Origin: Pseudomonas sp. BSw22131 | Lineage (GTDB): Bacteria > Pseudomonadota > Gammaproteobacteria > Pseudomonadales > Pseudomonadaceae | Reading direction: 5' to 3' | DNA: 64,000 nt | Assembly: GCF_026810445.1 (NCBI RefSeq) | Contig: NZ_CP113949.1 | Location: 5,445,501-5,509,500 of the forward strand | Part shown: positions 46,023 through 55,157 of the stretch, one piece after another | Layout of the letters: each line of letters opens with the position of its first letter | Numbering within the stretch: position 1 is the first letter of the stretch | Program-made: the position numbers and the translations under genes | The notes under the pieces: generated by a model | The model's input: the letters and a program-made list of their open reading frames with translations, nothing else | What the model was told of the DNA's origin: nothing | Database searches by the model: none

Positions 46023-47108
46023 ATGACTATCAGCGATACGCTGCACCGGTTGTTACTCGACAACCTGACCACTGCCACCATTCTGCTCAACTCGGACTTG
46101 CGCCTTGAGTACATGAACCCCGCAGCCGAAATGCTGCTGGCGATCAGTGGACAGCGCAGCCACGGGCAATTCATCAGCGAACTTTTCACCGAGTCCGCCG
46201 AAGCGCTCAGCTCGCTGCGTCAGGCTGTCGAGCAAGCCCACCCGTTCACCAAGCGCGAAGCGATGCTCACCGCATTGACCGGTCAGACGCTGACCGTCGA
46301 TTACGCGGTAACTCCGATCCTGTCCCAAGGCGAAACCATGCTCTTGCTTGAGGTTCATCCACGTGATCGCCTGTTGCGCATCACCAAGGAAGAAGCCCAG
46401 CTGTCGAAGCAGGAAACCACCAAGATGCTGGTGCGAGGCCTTGCTCACGAGATCAAGAATCCACTCGGAGGCATTCGCGGTGCAGCGCAGTTGCTCGCCC
46501 GTGAGCTGCCCGAAGAGAGCCTCAAGGACTACACCAACGTCATCATCGAGGAAGCCGACCGCCTGCGTAATCTGGTAGATCGCATGCTCGGCTCCAACAA
46601 GCTGCCCTCGCTTGCCATGACCAACGTGCACGAAGTGCTCGAACGGGTTTGCAGCCTGGTAGAAGCAGAGAGTCAGGGTTGCATCACCTTGGTGCGCGAT
46701 TACGACCCAAGCATTCCGGACGTGTTGATCGACCGCGAACAGATGATTCAGGCGGTGCTCAATATTGTGCGTAACGCAATGCAGGCCATCAGCGGACAGA
46801 ACGAACTGCGCCTTGGCCGCATCAGCCTGCGCACCCGCGCAATGCGTCAGTTCACCATTGGCCATGTTCGCCATCGGCTGGTCAGCAAGATCGAAATCAT
46901 CGACAACGGGCCCGGCATTCCCGCCGAGCTTCAGGAAACCATTTTTTACCCGATGGTCAGCGGCCGCCCGGATGGCACGGGGCTGGGGCTTGCCATCACC
47001 CAGAACATTATCAGTCAGCACCAGGGGCTGATCGAGTGTGAGAGCCATCCTGGCCACACCACTTTCTCGATCTTCTTGCCACTGGAACAAGGAGCAGCTT
47101 CGACATGA
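46023..47108 (+). CDS. ntrB: Nitrogen regulation sensor histidine kinase NtrB
   Basis: NtrB phosphorylates or dephosphorylates NtrC according to nitrogen status signalled by PII. From the ATG at 46023 the protein is 361 residues, cytoplasmic. It has an N-terminal PAS domain (about 10-110), the phosphoacceptor His142 in GLAHEIKNPLGG, the N box NIVRNAMQAI and G boxes DNGPGIP and GTGLGLAI. It overlaps ntrC by 4 bp. A longer in-frame start (45996) exists but adds nine residues not typical for the family. Confidence 0.96.
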   Translation: MTISDTLHRLLLDNLTTATILLNSDLRLEYMNPAAEMLLAISGQRSHGQFISELFTESAEALSSLRQAVEQAHPFTKREAMLTALTGQTLTVDYAVTPILSQGETMLLLEVHPRDRLLRITKEEAQLSKQETTKMLVRGLAHEIKNPLGGIRGAAQLLARELPEESLKDYTNVIIEEADRLRNLVDRMLGSNKLPSLAMTNVHEVLERVCSLVEAESQGCITLVRDYDPSIPDVLIDREQMIQAVLNIVRNAMQAISGQNELRLGRISLRTRAMRQFTIGHVRHRLVSKIEIIDNGPGIPAELQETIFYPMVSGRPDGTGLGLAITQNIISQHQGLIECESHPGHTTFSIFLPLEQGAAST

Positions 47109-48541
47109 GCCGTAGTGAAACTGTCTGGATCGTCGATGACGACCGTTCCATCCGCTGGGTACTTGAAAAAGCCTTGCAACAAGAAGGCATGACCACGCAG
47201 AGCTTCGACAGTGCCGATGGCGTAATGAGCCGACTGGCGCGTCAGCAACCGGACGTGATCATTTCCGACATCCGTATGCCGGGCGCTAGCGGTCTGGACC
47301 TGTTGGCACGGATTCGCGAGTCGCACCCTCGCCTGCCGGTCATCATCATGACCGCCCATTCGGACCTCGACAGTGCCGTGGCCTCGTATCAGGGCGGCGC
47401 GTTTGAGTACCTGCCCAAGCCGTTCGACGTCGATGAGGCCGTGTCACTGGTCAAGCGCGCCAATCAGCACGCACAGGAGCAGCAAGGTCTGGAGGTTGCG
47501 CCCACGCTGACGCGCACCCCTGAAATCATCGGTGAAGCGCCGGCAATGCAGGAAGTGTTTCGCGCCATTGGGCGCTTGAGCCACTCCAACATCACTGTGC
47601 TGATCAACGGCGAATCGGGTACCGGTAAAGAGTTGGTTGCCCATGCCTTGCATCGCCACAGCCCGCGCTCGGCATCGCCCTTCATCGCACTGAACATGGC
47701 GGCGATTCCGAAAGACCTGATGGAGTCCGAGCTGTTCGGCCACGAAAAAGGCGCATTCACCGGTGCAGCAAACCTGCGCCGCGGCCGTTTCGAGCAAGCG
47801 GATGGCGGTACGTTGTTTCTCGACGAAATTGGCGATATGCCGGCTGACACTCAGACGCGCTTGCTGCGCGTTCTGGCAGACGGCGAGTTCTACCGCGTCG
47901 GCGGCCACACGCCCGTCAAGGTCGATGTACGAATCATCGCCGCCACTCACCAGAACCTGGAAACACTGGTGCAGGCTGGCAAGTTCCGTGAGGACTTGTT
48001 TCACCGCCTGAACGTTATCCGGATTCACATTCCGCGCATGTCCGATCGCCGTGAAGACATTCCGACACTCGCCAGGCACTTCCTGGCCCGCGCGGCGCAG
48101 GAACTGGCGGTCGAGCCCAAGCTGCTGAAGGCTGAAACCGAGGAATACCTCAAGCACCTCCCGTGGCCTGGCAACGTGCGTCAGCTGGAAAACACCTGTC
48201 GCTGGATCACGGTCATGGCGTCGGGTCGTGAGGTCCACGTCAGCGATCTGCCGCCTGAACTGCTGAGCCTGCCGCAAGATTCAGCGCCGGTCACCAACTG
48301 GGAACAGGCGCTGCGTCAATGGGCCGATCAGGCGCTTGCTCGCGGCCAGTCCAGCCTGCTCGACAGCGCAGTGCCGACCTTCGAACGCATCATGATCGAA
48401 ACCGCCCTCAAGCACACCGCTGGCCGCCGTCGCGATGCCGCCGTGTTGCTGGGCTGGGGCCGCAATACCTTGACTCGCAAGATCAAGGAGCTAGGCATGA
48501 AGATCGACGGAGGGGATGACGACGAGGGAGATGAGGGCTGA
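47105..48541 (+). CDS. ntrC: Nitrogen regulation response regulator NtrC
   Basis: NtrC-P activates sigma-54 promoters such as that of glnA in this window. The 478 residues comprise a receiver domain (D11, D12 and phospho-acceptor Asp55 in IISDIRMPG), an AAA+ domain (Walker A GESGTGKE 169-176, sigma-54-contact loop GAFTGA, Walker B GGTLFLDEIGD) and a Fis-type helix-turn-helix at the end (RRRDAAVLLGWGRNTLTRKI). The start overlaps the ntrB stop, so the pair is translationally coupled. Confidence 0.98.
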   Translation: MSRSETVWIVDDDRSIRWVLEKALQQEGMTTQSFDSADGVMSRLARQQPDVIISDIRMPGASGLDLLARIRESHPRLPVIIMTAHSDLDSAVASYQGGAFEYLPKPFDVDEAVSLVKRANQHAQEQQGLEVAPTLTRTPEIIGEAPAMQEVFRAIGRLSHSNITVLINGESGTGKELVAHALHRHSPRSASPFIALNMAAIPKDLMESELFGHEKGAFTGAANLRRGRFEQADGGTLFLDEIGDMPADTQTRLLRVLADGEFYRVGGHTPVKVDVRIIAATHQNLETLVQAGKFREDLFHRLNVIRIHIPRMSDRREDIPTLARHFLARAAQELAVEPKLLKAETEEYLKHLPWPGNVRQLENTCRWITVMASGREVHVSDLPPELLSLPQDSAPVTNWEQALRQWADQALARGQSSLLDSAVPTFERIMIETALKHTAGRRRDAAVLLGWGRNTLTRKIKELGMKIDGGDDDEGDEG

Positions 48542-48587
48542 TTGACCTGTAATTTATGACAGTTTACGCAGCACGCTTATGCTGATT

Positions 48588-48623
48588 AGCTCCTTTGACC
48601 GACCTCGAACTGTCAAAGGAGCT
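48588..48623 (+). promoter_or_regulatory. Hairpin enclosing the amidase ribosome binding site
   Basis: AGCTCCTTTGAC (48588-48599), a 12-base loop and GTCAAAGGAGCT (48612-48623) form a perfect 12-bp stem. The Shine-Dalgarno AAAGGAG (48615-48621), 9 bp before the amidase ATG at 48631, lies wholly in the right arm. In RNA the site would be paired and translation reduced. It could also act as a terminator for ntrC, but there is no T tract. Confidence 0.7.
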
Positions 48624-48630
48624 GACAATA

Positions 48631-50412
48631 ATGAGCACTAGCAATCGCAACTATCTGCTGGACGACGAACTCAACGCCCGCCTTCTGGCAACCTTGCCAC
48701 GCCGCGACACCCTCAAACTGCGCGCCCGAATTGTCGATTATGAAATCGTCGAAATGGCCGTACTTTTCCGTACCGGCGAGCTGACTTCGGTACAAATCAC
48801 TGTCGCGTATATCAATCGAATCAGCACGCTAAACGGCAGTTTCGAAACCTACGATGAGAATGGCGGTTATAACGCCTTCATCCGTATCGATGCGAACGAG
48901 GCCTTGGAGCAAGCGGCACTGGCGGACATCTGGCTCGCCAGCCAAACAGATCCAAGAGGCCCAGCCCCACCGCTGTGCGGCATCCCCTTGGGGGTGAAGG
49001 ATACGATTGGGATCAAAGGCCGTGAGAGCAAAAACGGCACTCAGGCATTTAGCACCAACTTCGCAATCAATGACGCAACCTCCGTGGCCCGTCTGAGGGC
49101 CCAGGGTGCGGTGCTGGTCGGACATACCATTTGCTCAGAGCTTTCCGGCGACGTCATCGGCCAGTTTGCCGGGAATGCATGGGATCCTGATCGGGTTCCT
49201 GGAGGCTCAAGTCAGGGATCGGCCGTTGCCCCCATCGCTCGCCTGGTAGCTGCAACACTGGGGGAAGAAACGTCTGGCTCAATCATTATTCCCGCTGCCG
49301 TCAATGGCGTAAGTGCGATCAAGCCCTCGCCAGGGTTCGTATCGGCGGCGGGCGTTATGCCATTGCGCGCCGGTTGGGACACGCTAGGGCCAATGGCACG
49401 GTCAATGCGAGACGCATCGTTGATTCTCGCTATCGTCGGCGGACTGGACAGGGAAAATGACCCGCAGACGCTATCGGCCCCTATTCCGCTGCCCGCGCTT
49501 CCCATTGCGGCACGCCCTGGCAAAACTCCGCTGCTGGGATTGAAGATCGGCATCCCCCAGACAGACTGGATGACCACGCCGATCAGGTCTCCTCTGGAAT
49601 CTTATGGCGCAGACCACCGAGCAGCATTCCTGCGCTTCAAAAGCCAGTTAACGGCCCTCGGAGCACACGTTGTCGATTTCCCCGGACTGGATCTGTCTCT
49701 TGAGCAAAACGCACCCTACTTGTCAGGCATCCCTTTCTACAGCCTTAAAGGCGAAGACGGTGAGAATCTGCTGATGGTCAACGCAGCGTTGGGGACGACC
49801 TGGCCTGCACAGCTGGAAACAAGGCAGTGGCTGGCGGTTCAGGAGTTTGCCGAGTCGCTGACCAATACGGAGCATCGGGATTTTTTGCTTAAGAGAATCA
49901 GTCCGCAATGGAGTCATGACACGGCCAGCCTGATTCCGGCTGGCGTGCGTGTAGAAGCGGAAAGTCGCAGGCGCCAGCAGCAACAACTCTATACGCAGGC
50001 GCTTGATAAGGAGGACATCGATTTCATGATGATGTTGCCCGTCGGCGGACACGTTGACCCACGTTTCGCGGAGCATTACGACCGTATCCCCGTGCGCCGC
50101 AGCTTTGTCGAGGCACCCAACGGACTCGCCTGGCCGGTGGTGACCTTCCCCATTGGGTACGGCAATACCGATGTGACAAGCCCGATGCCTATAACCGCTG
50201 CGTTCTGGGGACGTCGCTTTGATGAAGTGCTGATCGTGCAGGCGGCGATCGATTTTCAGGACCGATTCCCTGAATACCACCAAGCGGCACCGCCGGATCC
50301 CGACTTCTCAATCAGGACCAGGCGACCGGACAACATTCCCAGGGTTCGAGATTTGCCGCCAACGTGCTCGGCAGACCCGACAATTTCGTTAGGTAGCAGG
50401 AGCCTGCCATGA
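48631..50412 (+). CDS. Amidase signature family hydrolase
   Basis: A 593-residue Ser-Ser-Lys amidase. The catalytic set is Lys123 in PLGVKDTIG, cis-Ser193 in GGSSQGSAV and nucleophile Ser217 in EETSGSIIIPA. It hydrolyses an amide of unknown identity; no transporter or regulator next to it helps. There is no signal peptide, and the N-terminal 100 residues are longer than in minimal amidases. It follows ntrC by 89 bp. The ATG at 48631 has AAAGGAG 9 bp upstream, buried in a hairpin. The stop overlaps the next small reading frame (ATGA). Confidence 0.87.
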   Translation: MSTSNRNYLLDDELNARLLATLPRRDTLKLRARIVDYEIVEMAVLFRTGELTSVQITVAYINRISTLNGSFETYDENGGYNAFIRIDANEALEQAALADIWLASQTDPRGPAPPLCGIPLGVKDTIGIKGRESKNGTQAFSTNFAINDATSVARLRAQGAVLVGHTICSELSGDVIGQFAGNAWDPDRVPGGSSQGSAVAPIARLVAATLGEETSGSIIIPAAVNGVSAIKPSPGFVSAAGVMPLRAGWDTLGPMARSMRDASLILAIVGGLDRENDPQTLSAPIPLPALPIAARPGKTPLLGLKIGIPQTDWMTTPIRSPLESYGADHRAAFLRFKSQLTALGAHVVDFPGLDLSLEQNAPYLSGIPFYSLKGEDGENLLMVNAALGTTWPAQLETRQWLAVQEFAESLTNTEHRDFLLKRISPQWSHDTASLIPAGVRVEAESRRRQQQQLYTQALDKEDIDFMMMLPVGGHVDPRFAEHYDRIPVRRSFVEAPNGLAWPVVTFPIGYGNTDVTSPMPITAAFWGRRFDEVLIVQAAIDFQDRFPEYHQAAPPDPDFSIRTRRPDNIPRVRDLPPTCSADPTISLGSRSLP

Positions 50413-50594
50413 ACCAGCGCTTTTTCCCTATCGACTGGGCCCCGCTAAATAACCCTCCTACCCTTGGGGCCCCTGAGCCGTCCACACGATTTTTTACCAT
50501 CGCGTGGCGCCCAATGCTCTGCACGGTGTGTTACCCGGAACAAATTCCGCAGGAAGAACCTATTCAGCCGAAGACGGCTTTTCCCACAGATTGA
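50409..50594 (+). CDS. Small coupled reading frame, unknown
   Basis: A possible 61-residue product starting in the amidase stop codon (ATGA) with AGGAG 6 bp upstream. It is Pro-rich with a CTVC pair and no recognisable domain. Its 3' end overlaps the convergent aldo/keto reductase by 35 bp. The good ribosome site and stop-start coupling are the only support; it may be chance. Confidence 0.35.
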   Translation: MNQRFFPIDWAPLNNPPTLGAPEPSTRFFTIAWRPMLCTVCYPEQIPQEEPIQPKTAFPTD

Positions 50595-51597
50595 TTCCAC
50601 CTTCCACTGCAAACCCATCGATTTCAGCCAGCTCTGCTGCACTGAATTCGAGGTTTTTCAGTGCGCCGACGTTTTCGATGATCTGTTCCGGGCGACTTGC
50701 ACCGATCAAAGACGTCGTCACGCGTGGATCGCGAAGGGTCCACGCCAAGGCCATTTGCGCCAGGCTCTGACCGCGACGCTTGGCGATCTCGTTCAACGCC
50801 CGCACGTGCGCAATGTTCTGCTCGGACAAGTGCGACGCTTGCAACGAACCGCCACCCGGACGATTGACCCGCGCATCCTGAGGAATGCCGTTCAGGTATT
50901 TGTCCGACAACAACCCTTGAGCCAGCGCGGTAAAGGCAATAACGCCAGCGCCCAGCTCATCCGTCACGTCCAGCAGGTCTTTTTCGATCCAGCGGTTGAG
51001 CATGTTGTAAGCAGGCTGGTGGATCAGCAGCGGCACTTTCCATTCTTTCAACAACGCGGCCATTTCCCGGGTTTTACTGCCGGAATATGAAGAGATACCG
51101 ATGTACAACGCCTTGCCCTGCTGCACGGCGGTAGCAAGCGCGCTGGCCGTTTCTTCAAGCGGGGTGTCCGGGTCGAAGCGGTGGGAGTAGAAGATATCGA
51201 CATAATCGAGGCCCATGCGCTGCAGGCTTTGATCAAGACTGGCCAGTACGTACTTGCGTGAACCACCACCCTGGCCGTAAGGCCCAGGCCACATGTCCCA
51301 GCCGGCTTTGGTCGAAATGATCAGCTCGTCACGGTACTGCTGAAAGTCTTCCTTGAGCAGGCGACCGAAGTTGATCTCGGCACTGCCGTAAGGAGGGCCA
51401 TAGTTGTTGGCGAGGTCGAAGTGGTTGATGCCGTGATCGAACGCTGTGCGCAACATGGCGCGTTGCGTCTCGATTGGCGTGCTGTCACCAAAGTTGTGCC
51501 ACAGCCCCAGCGACAGCGCTGGCAAGACCAGACCGCTGCGGCCGACGCGGCGATAAGGGACAACGTCATAACGGTTTTCAGCAGCAATGTAAGTCAT
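50560..51597 (-). CDS. Aldo/keto reductase, YghZ/MgrA (L-glyceraldehyde 3-phosphate reductase) type
   Basis: A 345-residue NADPH-dependent aldo/keto reductase of the AKR14 group. It starts with YRRVGRSGLVLPALSLGLWH. The catalytic Asp and Tyr are in HFDLANNYGPPYGSAE, the Lys in IISTKAGWDMWPGPYGQGG and the His in IFYSHRFD. The long insertion MWPGPYGQGGGSRKY is typical of YghZ, which reduces L-glyceraldehyde 3-phosphate and methylglyoxal. It is likely a detoxifying enzyme and a single gene, 97 bp downstream of the end of betT on the same strand. Confidence 0.88.
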   Translation of the reverse strand: MTYIAAENRYDVVPYRRVGRSGLVLPALSLGLWHNFGDSTPIETQRAMLRTAFDHGINHFDLANNYGPPYGSAEINFGRLLKEDFQQYRDELIISTKAGWDMWPGPYGQGGGSRKYVLASLDQSLQRMGLDYVDIFYSHRFDPDTPLEETASALATAVQQGKALYIGISSYSGSKTREMAALLKEWKVPLLIHQPAYNMLNRWIEKDLLDVTDELGAGVIAFTALAQGLLSDKYLNGIPQDARVNRPGGGSLQASHLSEQNIAHVRALNEIAKRRGQSLAQMALAWTLRDPRVTTSLIGASRPEQIIENVGALKNLEFSAAELAEIDGFAVEGGINLWEKPSSAE

Positions 51598-51699
51598 CGA
51601 ATCCTCTCTTGTTGTCGGAATTGTCTTTTAAAGAAGCAAGCCGGAGGGTAACGCGAAAACCCACGGCAGCAAGCGCCGTGGGTCGTCTTCAGAGCGCTT

Positions 51700-53694
51700 T
51701 TAACGCACCAGATGCAGGAACTGCAGGTGACGCTCGTACTGATCGAGAATGTCGTTGATCACCTGCTCTTTGGTGTAACCCACCAGGTCGTAGTCCTGAC
51801 TGCCCTCACTCAAGTGCACTTCAGCGCGGTAGTAGCGTCGATTGTTCAACTGCTTGGAGCCCATGCCGCCTCGCGCAAACGACGGCGTGAAGAACCCGCG
51901 CATCGTGACCTGATAGATGAAAGGCCGCTCTTCGCCGTGACCGATTTCCAGTCCAACCGTATGGTTTTCCGGATCCGGCTGAGTCACAACGTTGAGGCCC
52001 TTCTCGGCGAACACTCCGGTGACGTCTTCAATGGCCGGACGAACCGTCTGATCAAGAAAGCGATACACCTCGTCGCGCGAAGGAAATGCCACGGCCTGAG
52101 TCAGGCGCTGTCGCCAACCGCCACGCCGTGCGCCGGACACCGGAGCGAGCGAGTACAACTGCGCGATCTTACGCTGCGACTCCATGTGAAACGCCTTGTG
52201 CAACCCCCACATCATCAGCAGCAAGATCAACGAGAACGGCAGCGAGGTGAGCACCACCGCTGATTTGAGCGCGTCAATGCTGCCCGAGAACAATAGCCCG
52301 CTGGTGATCAGCGCCGTCATCACGCCCCAGAACACGCGCAGCCATTTCGGCCCGTCTTCGTCCGGGCTGCCGCCTTTTGCCGAAAGCGTGGACAGCACTA
52401 CCGTGCCGGAGTCGGCCGAGGTCACGAAGAATACGAAGCTGATGAACACCGTGACGGCAATCACCGTTTTGCTCCACGGGTAGTTTTCCAGCATCAGATA
52501 GAGCGCCATGGACGGGTCGTCGATAGCCGCCTGGCCCAACGCCGTCATGCCGTGATTGATCACCTGATCGATGGCGCTGTTGCCGAAAATCGACATCCAG
52601 GCCAGCGTGAAGCCCAGAGGAATCAACAGTACGCCACAGACGAATTCACGAATGGTCCGGCCGCGCGAGATACGCGCGATAAATAGCCCAACGAACGGCG
52701 ACCATGCGATCCACCACGCCCAGTAAAAGACTGTCCAGCCGCCAAGCCAGTCGCTCTGGCCGTTGTACGCGTAGACATCGAAGCTCTTGACCGGCAGCGC
52801 GCCGAGGTAATCCCCGATGTTCTGCACCAGGGTGTTCAGCAAATGCTGCGTGGGCCCGGCGAACAACACGAACAGCAGCAAGGCACAGGCCAGCAGCATG
52901 TTGATGTCGGACATGACGCGCACGCCTTTATCGACACCGGCGATGGCGACCAGGATTGCCGCGCCCATCATCAAGGTGATGAGGCCGACCTGAATCCACT
53001 GCGTATGCGGCACGCCAAACAGGTAATCAAGACCCGAATTGAGGTGCAGCACGCCAAAGCCCATGTCGGCGCCCAGACCGAAGATCGTCGCGATGATGCC
53101 AAAACCATCGACTGCATAACCGATAGGTCCGTTGATGCGTTTGCCGATCAGCGGGTAAAGCGCAGAGCGCAATGCCAGCGGCAGATTGTGGCGATAGGCG
53201 AAGTAGGCAAGCGCCATGCCCACAAACGCGAACACGCCCCAGCCATGCAGGCCCCAGTGCAGGAACAGCAGCTGCATCGCCTGACGCGCAGACTCAGAAG
53301 TGCCGCCCTCGCCCTGCGGAGGTTGCAGCATGTGTGTGAGCGGCTCGGAGACGCAGAAGAAGAACAGCGTGATGCTGATCCCGGCGGCGAACAGCATGCC
53401 GGCCCAGGACAGATAGCTGAACTCAGGCTCATCGTGGTCGGCGCCGAGCTTTATCTTGCCGTAGCCGGAAATGGCGGTCACCACCACGAACACCAGGTAC
53501 AGCGTCATCGCCAGCATGTAGTACCAGCCGACGGTGTTGGCTGCCCAGTTTTGCGCTGCCAGGAGCCACTTGCCCGAGGCCTCGGGAAAACCGATGACAA
53601 CCATTCCGAAGATCAGAATGAAGCTGGCGGCAAAGTAGAAAACGGGGGGGTTCATGCGTACCGGCGAGCCGGTGTGACCGTTGACGGCACTCAT
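51700..53694 (-). CDS. betT: High-affinity choline transporter (BCCT family)
   Basis: BetT imports choline with protons for glycine betaine synthesis under osmotic stress. The start at 53694 gives 664 residues. About twelve membrane helices hold the BCCT signature FYWAWWIAWSPFVGLFIARI, and a long C-terminal cytoplasmic domain (about 495-664) characteristic of osmotically regulated BetT follows. A large palindrome upstream (53786-53815) suits a BetI-type repressor. No betI, betA or betB is in the window. No strong ribosome site precedes the chosen ATG, so the start is approximate. Confidence 0.9.
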   Translation of the reverse strand: MSAVNGHTGSPVRMNPPVFYFAASFILIFGMVVIGFPEASGKWLLAAQNWAANTVGWYYMLAMTLYLVFVVVTAISGYGKIKLGADHDEPEFSYLSWAGMLFAAGISITLFFFCVSEPLTHMLQPPQGEGGTSESARQAMQLLFLHWGLHGWGVFAFVGMALAYFAYRHNLPLALRSALYPLIGKRINGPIGYAVDGFGIIATIFGLGADMGFGVLHLNSGLDYLFGVPHTQWIQVGLITLMMGAAILVAIAGVDKGVRVMSDINMLLACALLLFVLFAGPTQHLLNTLVQNIGDYLGALPVKSFDVYAYNGQSDWLGGWTVFYWAWWIAWSPFVGLFIARISRGRTIREFVCGVLLIPLGFTLAWMSIFGNSAIDQVINHGMTALGQAAIDDPSMALYLMLENYPWSKTVIAVTVFISFVFFVTSADSGTVVLSTLSAKGGSPDEDGPKWLRVFWGVMTALITSGLLFSGSIDALKSAVVLTSLPFSLILLLMMWGLHKAFHMESQRKIAQLYSLAPVSGARRGGWRQRLTQAVAFPSRDEVYRFLDQTVRPAIEDVTGVFAEKGLNVVTQPDPENHTVGLEIGHGEERPFIYQVTMRGFFTPSFARGGMGSKQLNNRRYYRAEVHLSEGSQDYDLVGYTKEQVINDILDQYERHLQFLHLVR

Positions 53695-53785
53695 GAGCGG
53701 CACGCGTTGATAGCGGGGAATCGGATAGAAAAGAGCGGATACGGCAAGGGTAAGCCTCCTGTTGTGAGCGGGCAGCGAACCACCG

Positions 53786-53815
53786 GTTTAAATTGACTGA
53801 CCGTTCAATTTAAAC
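53786..53815. promoter_or_regulatory. Large inverted repeat upstream of betT, probable BetI-type operator
   Basis: GTTTAAATTGA (53786-53796), an 8-bp spacer CTGACCGT and TCAATTTAAAC (53805-53815) form perfect 11-bp arms, 92 bp before betT. The inner part (ATTGA...TTCAAT) resembles known BetI operators, which carry ATTGAACGTTCAAT-like cores. A choline-responsive TetR repressor acting in trans is the likely binder. Confidence 0.65.
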
Positions 53816-53986
53816 ACGGATAGGCCTCAAAGGACCAATTTCAGGCCCTCGGACGCTAGCTCACGCGAAGGTATGACGCACGGTTTAGAGGGATCGTTCC
53901 CGTCGGTCGGAACGCAGCTTTGCCTCCCGCAGATACTCTCTGCAGATGCGAATTCGTTCGCGAGAGGCCGGTTTCAACCCGGCGCA

Positions 53987-54949
53987 TCACTCCTGGCTGC
54001 CATTGTCGTGCTGCAAGCTCGCCTGATTGACGTTGCTGCCAGCCGGTACACCTCGGGTCAGCCAGACATTACCGCCGATGGTTGAGCCCTTGCCTATAAC
54101 GATTCGACCCAAAATGGTCGCACCGGCATAGATCACCACGTCGTCTTCGACAATCGGGTGACGTGCGTGGCCTTTCTGCAGCTGGCCATCCTCATCAGCC
54201 GGGAACCGCTTCGCCCCCAGCGTCACTGCCTGATAGATACGCACGCGCTCGCCGAGGACTGCGGTCTCACCAATCACCACACCCGTTCCGTGATCGATGA
54301 AAAAGCTCGGTCCGATCTGCGCGCCTGGGTGAATGTCGATCCCGGTGGCCGAATGCGCCAGCTCCGAGCTGATTCTCGCCAGCAGTGGCAGACCGTTACG
54401 ATACAAATGATGGGCCAGCCGGTGATGGATCACCGCCAGAATTCCCGGATAGCACAGCAGCACTTCGTCGACACTGCGCGCGGCAGGGTCGCCGTGATAG
54501 GCGGCCAGCACGTCGCTGTCGAGAATTTTGCGGATCGCGGGTAATGCACTGGCAAAATCCTGAATCAGCCGCTCGGCGTGCACATCGGCGCAGCTGGCAT
54601 CTTCGCCGCGCTGGCGGGCGACGTAGCGCAGTTCCAGCCGCGCCTGCGCCAAAAGCGAATTGAGCGCAACATCCAGCGTGTGCCCGACGTAGAAGTCCTC
54701 GCTCTCCTCGCGCAGGTCCACAGGGCCCAGTCGCATGGGAAACAACGCCCCAATCAGCGCTTCCAGAATGTCACGCATGGCCGCGCGCGAAGGCAGTTCA
54801 CGGCCGCCCATTTCTCCGCTTACGCGACCGTTGCGCGTGCGCCATTCATCTCGTGCAGCGCGCAGCTCACCGACGATCCGTTGCAGCTGCCAGTGACCAG
54901 TGAGGCCTTCGGCGCATGCCTCTGAAGACGGTTCGGGAATAGTGCTCAC
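53987..54949 (-). CDS. epsC: Serine O-acetyltransferase (EpsC type)
   Basis: It acetylates serine to O-acetylserine, the carbon skeleton for cysteine. The 320-residue protein is the long EpsC/CysE2-type form: an alpha-helical N-terminal region (1-190) and a left-handed beta-helix of hexapeptide repeats (about 200-300; GIDIHPGAQIGPSFFIDHGT, GVVIGETAVLGERVRI, ATILGRIVIGKGSTIGGNVW). Catalytic His residues lie in DIHPGA and DHGTG. It is divergent from the D-cysteine desulfhydrase/cystine transport genes, which supports a role in sulfur metabolism. Confidence 0.9.
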   Translation of the reverse strand: MSTIPEPSSEACAEGLTGHWQLQRIVGELRAARDEWRTRNGRVSGEMGGRELPSRAAMRDILEALIGALFPMRLGPVDLREESEDFYVGHTLDVALNSLLAQARLELRYVARQRGEDASCADVHAERLIQDFASALPAIRKILDSDVLAAYHGDPAARSVDEVLLCYPGILAVIHHRLAHHLYRNGLPLLARISSELAHSATGIDIHPGAQIGPSFFIDHGTGVVIGETAVLGERVRIYQAVTLGAKRFPADEDGQLQKGHARHPIVEDDVVIYAGATILGRIVIGKGSTIGGNVWLTRGVPAGSNVNQASLQHDNGSQE

Positions 54950-55157
54950 GCAGATCTCTCCTCAGTTTGACGGCGCATCTGCCTTGCGTGGCTGAAGTAC
55001 CGGCCACTCCACAGCAAACGTTTATCGCGAAAAAATAACAGCTTTAGTAAGCCTTTGGAGCATAGGTCGTCAGCAATGGTTTGGTTGCTGTGTAGGAATG
55101 GTCTGCCTATAGTCCTGCGACACGCCACACGACTGACCAGAAGAAAGAACCTCCCTC

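Noticed and set aside
46053..47090. A 345-codon open frame antisense to ntrB
   Set aside because: The same codon-bias effect over a complete ntrB gene.
48542..48630. A homologue of the NrsZ small RNA known downstream of ntrC in P. aeruginosa
   Set aside because: The gap is only 89 bp, I see no sigma-54 promoter in it, and the hairpin is better explained as covering the amidase ribosome site. A covariance search would settle it.
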